Source: RBG-13-66-14 sp964436465
GTDB lineage: Bacteria; RBG-13-66-14
Assembly (NCBI GenBank): GCA_964436465.1
Contig: CAYTCV010000007.1
Location: 1 to 64,000, forward strand
Length of the DNA: 64,000 nt
Direction of reading: 5' to 3'
The notes under the pieces were generated by a model, which was given only the letters and a program-made list of their open reading frames with translations, had not been told where the DNA came from and made no database searches. The stretch's first letter is position 1. The number at the start of each line of letters is the position of its first letter. A program made the position numbers and the translations under genes. Positions 50,667 to 63,973 of the stretch are shown in pieces.

Positions 50667-51774
50667 GGCCGACCTCCTGAACGAATTCAAAATCCGTCGT
50701 GCCGAGTCCCAGCCTCTGCGCCTCGGCGAGCTGGATTCCCGGGTCCACGTCCCGGTATATATGACGGAATTTATCCCTTCCCGGTTCCGCTCCGTCCGCC
50801 GCCGAGCCGGAGATGGCGGGGGCTTCGCTGACCAGCCGCCAGCTCGCGGCGTCCACGGCCACCGGGTCGGTGCCGGCCAGTATTCCCAGGTCGGCCACCA
50901 GGGGCGGGGCGTTGAAGGGGTAGCAGTCGCAAGCCGGGCTCACGTCGGTGACGAAGTTGACGTGGAAGACCTTCCCCCGGAGCATCCGCGTCAGGGCGAC
51001 GGCGTACTCGGCTATGCGCTTTTGCACCTCGTCCGGCGCCCGGTCCCACTTGAAACGGATGGCGTTCTCCGGGCAGGACATGAGGCAGTGGGCGCAGCCG
51101 GTGCATTTCGCATCGAGGATTGCGGCGGTCCCGTCCTCTACGAGTATCGCCTCGGCGGCGCACCACTCCACGCACCGGCCGCAACCCGTACAGCGCTCAG
51201 CGTTGACGAAGGGGCGGGACCGGTTGTGCAGGTAGAACTTGCCCGCCTTGGTCGAACAGCCCATGCCCATGTTCTTGAGCGCCCCGCCGAAGCCGGTCAC
51301 CTCGTGGCCCTTGAAGTGATTCAGGCAGACCAGGGCGTCGGCCCGGGCCACGGCGGCGGCGAGATGCACCGGCGGATTCCCCTCCACGGGAGACGGCACC
51401 GTCACCGCTTCGTCGCCCTTCAGCCCGTCGGCCGGGAGGAAGGGGGCGTCGGTGTTCACGCTGGCGAATCCGTGTCGTTCCGCCGTGCGCATGAGGTCCA
51501 GCCCGTTGCGGCGCCGGCCGGTGTAGAGCGTCGTCGAATCCGTCAAAAACGGCTTGCCCCCGAGCCCCCGGACCAGGTCCGCCACCGCCTCGGCGTAGGG
51601 GGGGCGGATGTAGGCCAGATTGCCCGGCTCGCCCACGTGGAGCTTCACCGCGACTATGTCGCCCTTGCCGATGACGTCGGCCAGCCCCGCGGCCTTCAGC
51701 ATCGGGGCGAAGAGGGCCAGGGGGCTTTTCCGGCGGCTTTCGGTCAGGCTCAACAGGTGGACGCGGGAGGCCAT
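50659..51774 (-). CDS. DUF362 protein with two [4Fe-4S] ferredoxin sites
   Basis: 371 residues. DUF362 regions (VAVKLHVGEPGNLAYIRP, NHFKGHEVTGFGGALKNMGMG) surround two ferredoxin motifs, CTGCGRCVEWC and CTGCAHCLMSC, both with complete CxxCxxCxxxC spacing. Such proteins are common in anaerobes, with unknown redox role. The ATG has GAGG five bases upstream, and the promoter is clear. First gene of a five-gene operon (DUF362, SPOR, GT9, degenerate ABC ATPase, CapA). Confidence 0.9.
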   Translation of the reverse strand: MASRVHLLSLTESRRKSPLALFAPMLKAAGLADVIGKGDIVAVKLHVGEPGNLAYIRPPYAEAVADLVRGLGGKPFLTDSTTLYTGRRRNGLDLMRTAERHGFASVNTDAPFLPADGLKGDEAVTVPSPVEGNPPVHLAAAVARADALVCLNHFKGHEVTGFGGALKNMGMGCSTKAGKFYLHNRSRPFVNAERCTGCGRCVEWCAAEAILVEDGTAAILDAKCTGCAHCLMSCPENAIRFKWDRAPDEVQKRIAEYAVALTRMLRGKVFHVNFVTDVSPACDCYPFNAPPLVADLGILAGTDPVAVDAASWRLVSEAPAISGSAADGAEPGRDKFRHIYRDVDPGIQLAEAQRLGLGTTDFEFVQEVGRG

Positions 51775-51794
51775 CCTTACCTCACTTTCTCGCG

Positions 51795-51823
51795 ATTATA
51801 GCGGCAAAGCGGGCCGCTGTAAA
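51795..51823 (-). promoter_or_regulatory. Sigma-70-type promoter of the DUF362-capA operon
   Basis: Minus strand TTTACA (51818-51823), 17 bases, TATAAT (51795-51800). Predicted start about 51788, 14 bases before the start codon, leaving just enough space for the ribosome site. Confidence 0.8.
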
Positions 51824-51841
51824 GCCTTGAGCGTTCTATAG

Positions 51842-51863
51842 AAAAGCGGCCACAGCGGACCGC
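51842..51863 (-). terminator. Probable terminator after the Minf_1886 gene
   Basis: GCGG(T)CC and GGCCGC (51846-51863) pair over six positions, one G-T, around a CGCTGT loop, then TTTTCT on the minus strand. It closes the secA group. Confidence 0.55.
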
Positions 51864-51887
51864 CACCTTTCCGAACGGATGTTCGGT

Positions 51888-52277
51888 TCACCGCTCGTCT
51901 TCGGGTGGAACCTCGCTGAGCCAGTCGTAGTCCTGTTCTATGCGGAAGAACTCCGGGAATTTCTCGAAATCCTGGAGGTCGTCCTCGGCGGTCTTGCCCA
52001 ACAGGCCCACCCGGACGAGCTCGAAGACGATTTTGCCGAAATCCAGCGGCTCCTTGACCCCCCACCCGGCAAAAACCTCTCCGGCGAGCGGCCCGAAGTG
52101 GTTACGGCCCAGGTCCAGCAAGCCGGCGAGGAGTTCCTGCCCCGAGATGTGCCGCGGCTCGGAGAGCCGTCCGACGATGTGCCCCACCGCAGCCAGGACG
52201 AAGCGATACGCCCGGTGCGAGTAACTCTGGTCGAGGTCGCCGAAGACCTCGTCGAACTTGTCCATGGGCTGATTCAT
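51888..52277 (-). CDS. Minf_1886 family protein
   Basis: 129 residues. Matches the Minf_1886 pattern: AYRFVLAAVGHIVGRL, HISGQELLAGLLDLGRNHFGPLA, VFAGWGV, DFGKIVFELVRVGLLGKTAEDD. The family is small, cytoplasmic and of unknown function, found in Planctomycetes, Verrucomicrobia and related phyla. It follows the permease by 43 bases. An internal ATG four codons in is a possible start. Confidence 0.82.
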   Translation of the reverse strand: MNQPMDKFDEVFGDLDQSYSHRAYRFVLAAVGHIVGRLSEPRHISGQELLAGLLDLGRNHFGPLAGEVFAGWGVKEPLDFGKIVFELVRVGLLGKTAEDDLQDFEKFPEFFRIEQDYDWLSEVPPEDER

Positions 52278-52320
52278 GTCGGGGTAAGTCTAACCGATGC
52301 TCCGGCCGGGGGCAAGGGCT

Positions 52321-53064
52321 TTACCCGAACCAATCACCGAACCAGAGCCGCCCCAGCCGGAAGTGGGCGAACAGGGCGAGAACCGCGCTCCAGGCGGTGA
52401 GCTGGATGAGCTCGAAGGGGTAGCGGGTGACGGCGTGGAAATCGGCCATCGCGGTGTGGTCGGCGAAGAGGGGCAGCAGCGCCGGCAGTGCGTAGTAGAG
52501 CGGGTCCCACAGAAGGGGGAGCCAGAAGGAGACGGCGATGGCGACGAGCCCCGCCGCCGTCGCGCTAGGAACCGACAGGTGCAGCCGGAGAAAATATCCC
52601 AGCGCCGTCGTGAATACGAGACCGGGGATGAGCAGGAGCACCGCGTCCAGAATCATGGCGTAAAAACTGCCCGTCGCGGCCCAGAGCACGACCCCCGTCG
52701 TCAGCGAGAGGGTTAGGAGAGCGGTGAAGGCCAGGACGAGCGCGGCCAGCAGGCGTCCGAAGAGGTACGAGAAGCGGCCCGAGGCCCGCGTGGCGCCGAA
52801 ATAGGACCAGGACGCGCTTCCGGCCTCGCCCGCGGCATCCACACCGAAGAAGAGCCCCAGGAGCAGGCTGATGGGGAAGTAGGCCAGCGACTGGAGGTTG
52901 CGGGTGAGGAGGACGAGCTGCTGGCCCGGAGGGGCCTCGATGAATCGCCCAGTCAGGGCCAGGCCGGCGACGAGGAGCGCGCCCAGCCCGACCAGGTAGG
53001 CCAGGAGGAGCCGTCGTCGGCGGAGGGCGTCCACCACGCCGTAGGTGAACCAGACCCCTATCAT
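52321..53064 (-). CDS. ABC-2-like permease, six predicted helices
   Basis: 247 residues from the ATG at 53064, which overlaps the ATPase-like stop (ATGA). Six membrane segments (about 18-38, 52-75, 95-120, 128-155, 165-190, 215-235), as in small ABC-2 or NatB-type permeases. No sequence signature. It is presumably the partner of the degenerate ATPase before it. Confidence 0.65.
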   Translation of the reverse strand: MIGVWFTYGVVDALRRRRLLLAYLVGLGALLVAGLALTGRFIEAPPGQQLVLLTRNLQSLAYFPISLLLGLFFGVDAAGEAGSASWSYFGATRASGRFSYLFGRLLAALVLAFTALLTLSLTTGVVLWAATGSFYAMILDAVLLLIPGLVFTTALGYFLRLHLSVPSATAAGLVAIAVSFWLPLLWDPLYYALPALLPLFADHTAMADFHAVTRYPFELIQLTAWSAVLALFAHFRLGRLWFGDWFG

Positions 53065-53644
53065 CGGCCGCCGTCCAGATACAGGCACGCGGATGTTCCG
53101 AGCAGCGCTGGGAGGAGCGCGAAAATTTCCTCCCGGAGGCCCGAATCCAGCCCGGCCAGGGGATTATCGGCGAGGATTACCCCCGGCTCGGAGGCCAGGG
53201 CCGTCGCCAGGCCCAACCGGGCCCGGTCCGGCCCGCTCAGCATTCCCGCTGTCCCGTCACCGCTCGACAGGCCCAGCGGGGCGAGCAGCCGTTGGGGGTC
53301 GTACAGTTTCGACCCGCCCGTGCGGGCGGCCAGGAGCAGGGATTCGGCGGGGGTGAGGGAGGGGAAAGCTGGTTCGCCGAGCCAGACGGCGACGCGGTTC
53401 CGCGGCGGCGTGTCCTGGACGACGAGGGTAACGGGGGACGCGGAACCCGGCACCCAGCCGTCGGGGGGCAGGAGCATCCGTCCCCGGTGGCGTCGGGCGG
53501 TCAGGACGGCCCGGACGAGGGACCGGCGCTCGCCCCGGGGCAGGGTGAGGGTGGTGAGGCCGCCGGCCGCGAGGCTCAGGTTGAGCGGCTCCTGGGTGGG
53601 GCTGGCGACGAAATCCACCAACTGGAAGACGGGCGCGTCGTTCA

Positions 53645-53645
<1 letters not shown>
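53061..53645 (-). CDS. Degenerate ABC-type ATPase-like protein after secA
   Basis: 194 residues. LSGPDRARLGLATAL (136-150) and VILADNPLAGLD (156-167) mark the ABC signature and Walker B regions, but the Walker A site reads LPRGERRSL (35-43), without GxxGxGK, and the Walker B glutamate is Asn161. ATP hydrolysis is unlikely. The start shares one base with the secA stop (TGATG), and its own stop overlaps the permease, so the three genes are translated as a unit. Confidence 0.7.
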
Positions 53646-56968
<3,323 letters not shown>

Positions 56969-57400
56969 AGGTTAGTGCCTGACCTGATTTTTACGGAACG
57001 GGTCCGTATTTTACGACGTAGAGTGGCCAGCTATGGCCATGTGAGGGAGTAAAAACGCCCCCTGAGCGGTGATAAATACCCCCCACTCATGCGACATAGA
57101 TAATCGATGAAGCGGAGTAACACGCGCCCGGTAAAAAAGTGTACCATGCTCTACGACGGTAGAACAAGGTGTACGGCATCACGACTTTCTCGGTTCCCTT
57201 CGCCGGGTCGGGAGCGGGGGTCTCATCGGTTGACTTTAAACCGGGCCGTGTGTTAGCTTAACCCCAAGTATATCCCCAAGTTGCGATTCCGGTGCCCGGG
57301 GGATTTTCAAGGTTATTTCCGCTTAGGGCCTCCCCCGACCGGTACGGCTCCGGGGAGGGGAAGCGGTTGGGGTGCGATTCTCTCAACGACCGGGCAATCT
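56969..57400. other. 432-base intergenic region between divergent secA and giant gene
   Basis: No gene seen. It holds the rightward promoter at 57230-57258, a TGGCCA-GCTA-TGGCCA inverted repeat (57024-57039) and another short hairpin (CGGA-ACGGG-TCCG near 56996). The secA promoter was not found with confidence. It is less GC-rich than the coding flanks and has none of the dispersed repeats. Confidence 0.65.
57230..57258 (+). promoter_or_regulatory. Possible promoter of the giant repeat protein
   Basis: TTGACT (57230-57235), then TTAGCT (57253-57258) after 17 bases. Good -35, weak -10. The leader would be about 135 bases. Confidence 0.45.
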
Positions 57401-60400
57401 ATGAACTTTACCAACAGGTCGTCTCTCCTTTCCTCCGCGGTTGTCATACTGGCCTTCCTCCTGGCGACGTCGGCCCTGGGCGTCACCTCGAAGTGGGTTG
57501 CGCGAGCCGACGCCGACATCGAATCCAACCAGGTCGTCGAGTCCAGCCCCTGCCTCGTTGACCTCGATAACGACGGGCATCCCGAGGTCGTCATCGGTTC
57601 CGGTGGCGGCCGTGTTTATGCCTACCGCTCGAGCGGCGGTTCCTTCCTCATCTCCTGGTTCGTCCAGACCGGCGGCCCCGTTTTCAGCTCGCCGGCCGCG
57701 GGAGACATAGACGGGGACAACCGGCCCGAGGTGGTCTTCGGCTCCGAGGACGGCAAGGTGTACGCCGTCGAAAACTCGGGCACCAACGTCCCGGGGTGGC
57801 CCAAGACCACCGGTGGACCCGTCCGCGGCTCCGCGGTCATCGCGGACCTGGACGACAACGGCGTCGCCGACATCTTCATCGCCAGTCAGGACGGCTATCT
57901 CTACGGCTGGGACTACCGCGGTAACGCCCTTCCCGGATTCCCCTACAACCTGGGCGCTCCCAGCGAGAGCTCTCCCACCGTGGGTGATATCGACGACGAC
58001 GGCAAGCTGGAGATTCTCATCGGCGACGACAACGGCCTCGTCCACGCCCTCAACCACGACGGAACGACCCTGGAGGGCTGGCCCCAGCACACCGATTTCT
58101 CCGTGAAGAGTTCCCCGGCCCTGGGCGATATAGACGCCGACGGGTACCTGGAAATCGTCGTCGGCAGTTACGACTTCAAGGTTTACGCCTGGAAGCCCGA
58201 CGGTAGACTCCTGCCGGGCTGGCCGGTCACCACCGAGTACCGCATCTTCCAGTCCTCGCCGGCCTTCGCCGACGTGGACGGGGACGGCGGCGTGGAGGTG
58301 GTCATCGCCTCGGGCGACGGGCGGGTGTACGCCTTCAAACAGGACGGGCGTCTGGTGCCCGGCTTCCCCCTCGAGGCCACCACCGTCGACGGTGGCTCCC
58401 CCTCCCCGATAAAGGGCTCGACCAGCATCGGCGACATCGACGGCAACGGCTATGTAGACATCGTCGTCGGGGCCGAGGACGGCGTCCTCTACGCCTGGGA
58501 GACCACCGGTCTCGAGGTCTCCGGTTTCCCCTGGACCGGGATGCAGGGGTTCCCCATCCGCAGCACCCCCGCTATCGGCGACCTGGACGGGAACGGCGCC
58601 ACCGAGATTGTCTACGGCACGAACTTCGCCGGAAAAATCGAGGACCTCGAGATGGGGGCCGGGTCGTACCGAGTGGCGAACCAGCCCTGGCCGATGTTCC
58701 TGAACAACCCTTCCCATGTCACCCTCTTTGGTCACGGAGAGGTGCCCGACGTCACCATGGACCCCATCGAGGGCGAGCAGACCGGCGACATTACGATTCA
58801 CTACCACATCGACGACCGCCAGGGCGACCTGGTGGACCTCGAGGTGCTGTTCACCGACGACTCGGGGGTTTACTGGCACTACGCCTCGTGCACGGGTCAG
58901 GTCGAGGGTCTGTCCAAGAGCCAGTACAACGGCACCCTTACCTGGCACAGCCGGGACGACCTGGACCACTTCGAGGACACGGACATCAAGATAAAGCTCA
59001 TGCCCAAGGACCAGACGGGCCTGGGGCGCGCCATCGAGTCCTCCATCATCCACCTGGACAACAACAACCCGCCGCGTGTCGTCTTCGAGCCGCTGGAGGG
59101 CGAGCAGACCGAGGACGTCTTCATCGACTACCGGCTGGAGGACGACGAGGCGGACGAGCTTTCCTATGTGGCCGAGTATTCCATCGACGGCGGCGCCACC
59201 TGGCACGAGGCCTGGATAGAGGGCAACACCGACTATATAGACAAGACCCACTACACCGACCAGTTGTGGTGGGACTCCATGGCCGACCTGCCCAACCAGA
59301 ACATCGACAAGTGCCTGTTCTCCATAACCCCGTCGGACCGCGACACCGGCGAGCGGGCCGTCCTGGGGCCCTTCGTCCTGGACAACAACCAGCCGCCGTC
59401 GATGTACGTGGAGAACCTCACCGGCGAGCAGTACGGCAGCGTGGACATCAACTACGAGGTCATGGACGAGGAAGGCGACCCCTGCAGCCTGATGTGCTTT
59501 TTCTCCAAGGACTTCGGCCAGACCTGGAACGATGCCACCGTGGAGGGCAAGCTCGCCGGCGTGCCCTCCTCCCCCGACGGCTCCAAGGGCGTGCTGGTCT
59601 GGCGTTCCGACAAGGACCTGCCCGCCCTGGATGAATCCGCCATCCAGTTCCGCATCATCCCCAGCGACCTGGACGAGGGCGAGGAGGACGACACCGTCCC
59701 GTTCCAGGTGGACAACAACGCCCCGCCGTCGGCCCGCGTGGTGGACATCAGCCAGGAGGTCTCGGGCGAGGTTCTGCTGACCTTCTCCATCGACGACGTC
59801 GAGAACGACATCTGCGATATCGTTCTCGAGTACTCCCTCGACGGCGGCACAACCTGGAGACCGGCCACGACGAAGGAATCCATCGAACCGCTGGACAAGT
59901 CCCTCGTCCGCGGTTACGACTCGGCGCTGCCGAACCTTACCGTCACCTGGCTCTCGGTCACGGACGCCGATGAGGTGGATTCACCGCAAACGATGCTCCG
60001 TCTGACGGCCCAGGACAACGACGTCAGCGAGAAACCCTCCACCACCCTGGCCTTCCGTCTGGACAACGACGCCACGCCGACCCTCATGGTGGACAACGTA
60101 ACCGAGGAGTCCACCGGCGACGTTCCAATCAGTTATGCCCTGGACGACCGCGAGCACGACACCCTGGCGATTGACGCCGAGTGGTCCGACGACGGCGGCG
60201 CCACCTTCAAGCCCGCCACGGTGACCGGCGCGACCACCGGAATCGGGCCCGACGCGTACCGCGGCGAAATCACCTGGAACTCCGCCCGCGACTTCGACGG
60301 CCGCGACCAGCAAAACATCGTCTTCCGGCTCACCGTCAGCGACAACGACACCGGCGACTCCGCCCAGACCGGTGCGTTCTGGGTGGACAACTCCGAGCCG

Positions 60401-63400
60401 CCGTCGGTCATGCTTACCGCCATCACGAGCGAAGTTACCGCGGACATCCCCATCAGCTACAAGCTCGCCGACCGCGAGGGCGACCCGCTGTCCATCGTCT
60501 GCGAGTACTCCGACGACGACGGCGCGACCTACAAGCCGGCGACGGTCACCGGGCAGACCACGGCCATTCCTTCCTCGGCCTACGCGGGCACCATCGTGTG
60601 GAACTCGGCCGCGGACACGGGCGGCACCGACCAGACCGACATCCACTTCCGCATCCGGCCCTTCGACAACGACGAGGGCACGAGCGGTTCCATCGGCGCC
60701 TTCCAGGTGGACAACAGCTTCGAGCCCACCGTCAAAATCGCCACGGTGCTCGAGGGCGAGCAGACCGACGACATCGCCTTCGATTACACCCTGGCCGACG
60801 TGGAAGGCGACACGCTTTCCCTCAAGGCCGAGTATTCCCAGGACGGCGGCAACTATTGGGAGCCCGCCACCACCACGGGCCAGCTCACCAAGCTGACGCC
60901 GGAGCTCTACCACGGCCGCGTGGTGTGGAACTCGAAGACCGACCTGCTGGGCGCCGACCTCAACACCCTCGTCTTCCGGCTGACCCCGGCGGATAACGAC
61001 CCGGGTGAGGAGGCCAGGGTCGGGCCGTTCCACCTCGACAACAACGCCGTCCCGAGCGCCAAGCTCGAGCCGGTCCAGGGCGAGCAGGAGGGCGACGTCG
61101 TCATCCATTACTCCCTATTCGACGACGAGGGAGACATCTCGGCCATCCTGCCCGAGTACTCCACCGACGGCGGCACCACGTGGAAGGAGGCCACCACCAA
61201 GGGCCTCACCATCGCCGCCTACACCGGCGAGCTCGTCTGGGAATCGGTGGCGGACATGGACGGGTTGGACTCGACCCAGGTAGTCTTCCGCATCACCCCC
61301 GAGGACAACGATACGGGCCAGCCGGGCGTCACTCCGGCCTTCCAGGTGGACAACAACCACGTGCCCAAGGTCAACGTCGCCGATTACACGCGCGAGGAGA
61401 CGGGCGACATCCAGGTGGTGTACAACGTCAACGACCGGGAGAACGACTATGTGAACCTGCAGGTGGAGTACTCGCTGGACTCGGGGGCCACCTTCAAACC
61501 GGCCACGGTCACCGGCTCGACCGAGCACGTCGGTCCCACCCCCTACGAGGGAAGCCTGGTGTGGAACTCGGTTTCCGACATCCCCGGCGTGGATTCCAGC
61601 CAGGTCGTCCTGCGCATCACCCCGTCGGACAACGACGTGGGCGAGAGTGGCCAGAACAAGCCCTTCCAGGTGGACAACTCCTCCGAGCCCTCCGTCACCA
61701 TCGCGGCCATCACCGAGGAGCAGACGGGCGACGTGGTCGTCTCCTACACCCTCGCCGACGTGGAGGGCGACCCGCTGTCCATCGTTCCGGAATACTCGCC
61801 CGACGACGGCAAGACCTGGAAGCCGGCCACGGTCACCGGCGCCGTGGAGGCCATCCCCAAGTCGGCCTACGCGGGACGCCTCACCTGGCAGTCCGCCGTG
61901 GATATGGACCGGGTGGACGATTTCCAGACCCACTTCCGCCTGCGGCCCTTCGACAACGACGAGGGCACCTCCTTCGAAATCGGCCCGTTCCAGGTGGACA
62001 ACTCCGACGTGCCGTCCGTCACCGTTACCACCCCCGCGGGTGAGCAGTCCGAGGACGTGACCATCGCGTACCAGATTTCGGACCGCGAGGGCGACCCGAT
62101 TTCCCTGAAGCCCGAATACAGCCGCGACGGCGGCAAGACCTGGCAGCCGGCCACGGTGTCCGGGAAGACGGAGGCCATCGCCTCCTCAGGTTACACCGGC
62201 TCCCTGGTGTGGAACTCGAAGTCCGACACGGACCAGCTCGACCTCTTCGAGGTCCAGTTCCGGCTGACCCCCTCGGACAACGACACGGGCGAGCCTTACG
62301 CCACCTCGACCTTCCAGGTGGACAACTCCGACGCCCCGACGGTGGCAATCACCCCGATAACCGAGGAGCAGAGCGGCTACGTGAAGGTGGAGTACCGGAT
62401 TTCCGACCGCGAGGGCGACCCCGTCACTCTGGTTCCCGAGTGGTCCTCCGACGGCGGGAAGACCTGGAACGTGGCCACCATCACCGCCCTGTCCGACATC
62501 GGCCAGCCCGCCGGCATCCAGCCCGCCGGCTACGAGGGCAGCCTGGAGTGGAACTCCAAGCACGACACCGACATGGTGGACCTGCCGTCGGTCACTATCC
62601 GCCTCACCCCGTCGGACAACGACACGGGCGAGCCGGTGGTGACGGGACCCTTCCGTCTGGACAACTCCGACGTGCCGACCATCGCCCTGGTGACCCCCGA
62701 AGGCGAGCAGACGGCCGACGTCGTCATCCCCTACAGGATTTCGGACCGCGAGGGCGACCCGATTAGCATCAAGCCGGAGTTCAGCCGTGACAGCGGCGCG
62801 ACGTGGGAGCCGGCGACGGTTACGGGTCAGACCGAGGCCATCGCGCCTTCGGGCTACGACTCGACGCTGGTGTGGAACTCGAAGTCGGATACGGACATGC
62901 TCGACCTGTTCGAGGTGCAGTTCAGGCTGACGCCCTCGGACAACGACACCGGCGAGCCGGTCTCCACGGGCGTCTTCCAGGTGGATAACTCCGACGAGCC
63001 GTCCGTCGTCCTCACCGACATCACCACCGAGCAGACCAACGACGTCACCATCGCCTACAAGATTTCGGACCGCGAGGGCGACCCGGTGAGCCTGACGCCC
63101 GAGTACTCCATCGACGGCGGCGTGACCTGGAAAGAGGCGGACGTCACCGGCACCATCACCAAGATACCGGCCGCCTCCTACACGGGCAGCCTGGTGTGGA
63201 ATTCCAAGTCCAACATAGACACCCTGGACTCGACCACCGTCGTCTTCCGCCTGACCCCGGCGGATAACGATACCGGCGCGCCCGACCAGACGGCGCCCTT
63301 CCAGGTGGACAACTCCGACCCGCCGAGTATCCAGCTCACCGACATCACCACGGAGCAGACCAAGGACGTTCCCGTCGCGTACCAGATTTCCGACCGCGAG

Positions 63401-63946
63401 GGCGACCCGGTGAGCCTGACCTGCGAGTACTCCCCGGACGGCGGCGCCACATGGAAGCCGGCCACCGTCACCGGGCAGACAACCGCCATCGCCTCCTCGG
63501 GCTACGCGGGGACAATCGTGTGGAATTCGGCCGTCGACGTGGACAAGCTGGACCTCTTCCAGGTGCAGTTCCGCATCACCCCCGCCGACAACGACACGGG
63601 CGAGCTGGATACCACGGCCGACTTCCAGGTCGATAACTCCGACCCGCCTTCGGTCGCCCTGGGCGCCGTGGAGGCCGAGGTCGCCGGGGACATCACCATC
63701 CCCTACACCCTCTCCGACCGCGAGGGCGACCCGCTCGACATAAAGTGCGAGTACTCCATCGACGGCGGGAACACCTGGCGGCCGGCGACGGTGAAGAACG
63801 CCACGGAGAAACTGACCGGCGCCGCATACTCCGGCAACGTGGTGTGGGATTCGTTCACCGACCTCTTCGGCGTGGACGCCGAGGATGTCGTCTTCCGCGT
63901 CACTCCGTCGGATAACGACGTCGGGGAAGCGGCCACGGTGAGATAA
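57401..63946 (+). CDS. Giant secreted protein: FG-GAP propeller plus 16 tandem domains
   Basis: 2181 residues. A signal peptide (about 1-27) is followed by about eight FG-GAP/VCBS-like repeats (residues 45-440; for example SSPALGDIDADGYLEIVVGS), each with Ca2+-binding DxDxDG-type loops, forming a beta-propeller. Residues 447-2181 hold 16 copies of an Ig/Fn3-like unit of about 108 residues. Its consensus is GEQTGDI-Y-DREGD, then SxDGGxTWxPATVTG (an Asp-box), then FRxTPxDNDTGE and PFxVDN. The last unit stops before PFxVDN. The start at 57401 was chosen for the signal peptide; no SD is visible. Probably a calcium-dependent adhesin or stalk protein. Confidence 0.85.
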   Translation: MNFTNRSSLLSSAVVILAFLLATSALGVTSKWVARADADIESNQVVESSPCLVDLDNDGHPEVVIGSGGGRVYAYRSSGGSFLISWFVQTGGPVFSSPAAGDIDGDNRPEVVFGSEDGKVYAVENSGTNVPGWPKTTGGPVRGSAVIADLDDNGVADIFIASQDGYLYGWDYRGNALPGFPYNLGAPSESSPTVGDIDDDGKLEILIGDDNGLVHALNHDGTTLEGWPQHTDFSVKSSPALGDIDADGYLEIVVGSYDFKVYAWKPDGRLLPGWPVTTEYRIFQSSPAFADVDGDGGVEVVIASGDGRVYAFKQDGRLVPGFPLEATTVDGGSPSPIKGSTSIGDIDGNGYVDIVVGAEDGVLYAWETTGLEVSGFPWTGMQGFPIRSTPAIGDLDGNGATEIVYGTNFAGKIEDLEMGAGSYRVANQPWPMFLNNPSHVTLFGHGEVPDVTMDPIEGEQTGDITIHYHIDDRQGDLVDLEVLFTDDSGVYWHYASCTGQVEGLSKSQYNGTLTWHSRDDLDHFEDTDIKIKLMPKDQTGLGRAIESSIIHLDNNNPPRVVFEPLEGEQTEDVFIDYRLEDDEADELSYVAEYSIDGGATWHEAWIEGNTDYIDKTHYTDQLWWDSMADLPNQNIDKCLFSITPSDRDTGERAVLGPFVLDNNQPPSMYVENLTGEQYGSVDINYEVMDEEGDPCSLMCFFSKDFGQTWNDATVEGKLAGVPSSPDGSKGVLVWRSDKDLPALDESAIQFRIIPSDLDEGEEDDTVPFQVDNNAPPSARVVDISQEVSGEVLLTFSIDDVENDICDIVLEYSLDGGTTWRPATTKESIEPLDKSLVRGYDSALPNLTVTWLSVTDADEVDSPQTMLRLTAQDNDVSEKPSTTLAFRLDNDATPTLMVDNVTEESTGDVPISYALDDREHDTLAIDAEWSDDGGATFKPATVTGATTGIGPDAYRGEITWNSARDFDGRDQQNIVFRLTVSDNDTGDSAQTGAFWVDNSEPPSVMLTAITSEVTADIPISYKLADREGDPLSIVCEYSDDDGATYKPATVTGQTTAIPSSAYAGTIVWNSAADTGGTDQTDIHFRIRPFDNDEGTSGSIGAFQVDNSFEPTVKIATVLEGEQTDDIAFDYTLADVEGDTLSLKAEYSQDGGNYWEPATTTGQLTKLTPELYHGRVVWNSKTDLLGADLNTLVFRLTPADNDPGEEARVGPFHLDNNAVPSAKLEPVQGEQEGDVVIHYSLFDDEGDISAILPEYSTDGGTTWKEATTKGLTIAAYTGELVWESVADMDGLDSTQVVFRITPEDNDTGQPGVTPAFQVDNNHVPKVNVADYTREETGDIQVVYNVNDRENDYVNLQVEYSLDSGATFKPATVTGSTEHVGPTPYEGSLVWNSVSDIPGVDSSQVVLRITPSDNDVGESGQNKPFQVDNSSEPSVTIAAITEEQTGDVVVSYTLADVEGDPLSIVPEYSPDDGKTWKPATVTGAVEAIPKSAYAGRLTWQSAVDMDRVDDFQTHFRLRPFDNDEGTSFEIGPFQVDNSDVPSVTVTTPAGEQSEDVTIAYQISDREGDPISLKPEYSRDGGKTWQPATVSGKTEAIASSGYTGSLVWNSKSDTDQLDLFEVQFRLTPSDNDTGEPYATSTFQVDNSDAPTVAITPITEEQSGYVKVEYRISDREGDPVTLVPEWSSDGGKTWNVATITALSDIGQPAGIQPAGYEGSLEWNSKHDTDMVDLPSVTIRLTPSDNDTGEPVVTGPFRLDNSDVPTIALVTPEGEQTADVVIPYRISDREGDPISIKPEFSRDSGATWEPATVTGQTEAIAPSGYDSTLVWNSKSDTDMLDLFEVQFRLTPSDNDTGEPVSTGVFQVDNSDEPSVVLTDITTEQTNDVTIAYKISDREGDPVSLTPEYSIDGGVTWKEADVTGTITKIPAASYTGSLVWNSKSNIDTLDSTTVVFRLTPADNDTGAPDQTAPFQVDNSDPPSIQLTDITTEQTKDVPVAYQISDREGDPVSLTCEYSPDGGATWKPATVTGQTTAIASSGYAGTIVWNSAVDVDKLDLFQVQFRITPADNDTGELDTTADFQVDNSDPPSVALGAVEAEVAGDITIPYTLSDREGDPLDIKCEYSIDGGNTWRPATVKNATEKLTGAAYSGNVVWDSFTDLFGVDAEDVVFRVTPSDNDVGEAATVR
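58739..63946 (+). repeat. Coding tandem repeat array, 16 units of about 325 bp
   Basis: Within the giant gene, 16 in-frame units start with a Pro-[ST]-hydrophobic segment after VDN and recur every 320-340 bases. Late units (from about 61.7 kb) are much more alike than early ones, for example DREGDP and ATVTG recur almost unchanged, which suggests recent duplication at the 3' end. Confidence 0.85.
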
Positions 63947-63973
63947 CCTACCGGGTGCGTTTCGGCAGCCTGA

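Noticed and set aside
58739..63946. Non-coding satellite or CRISPR-like repeat
   Set aside because: The array is in one open frame, with repeat unit and variation at protein level.
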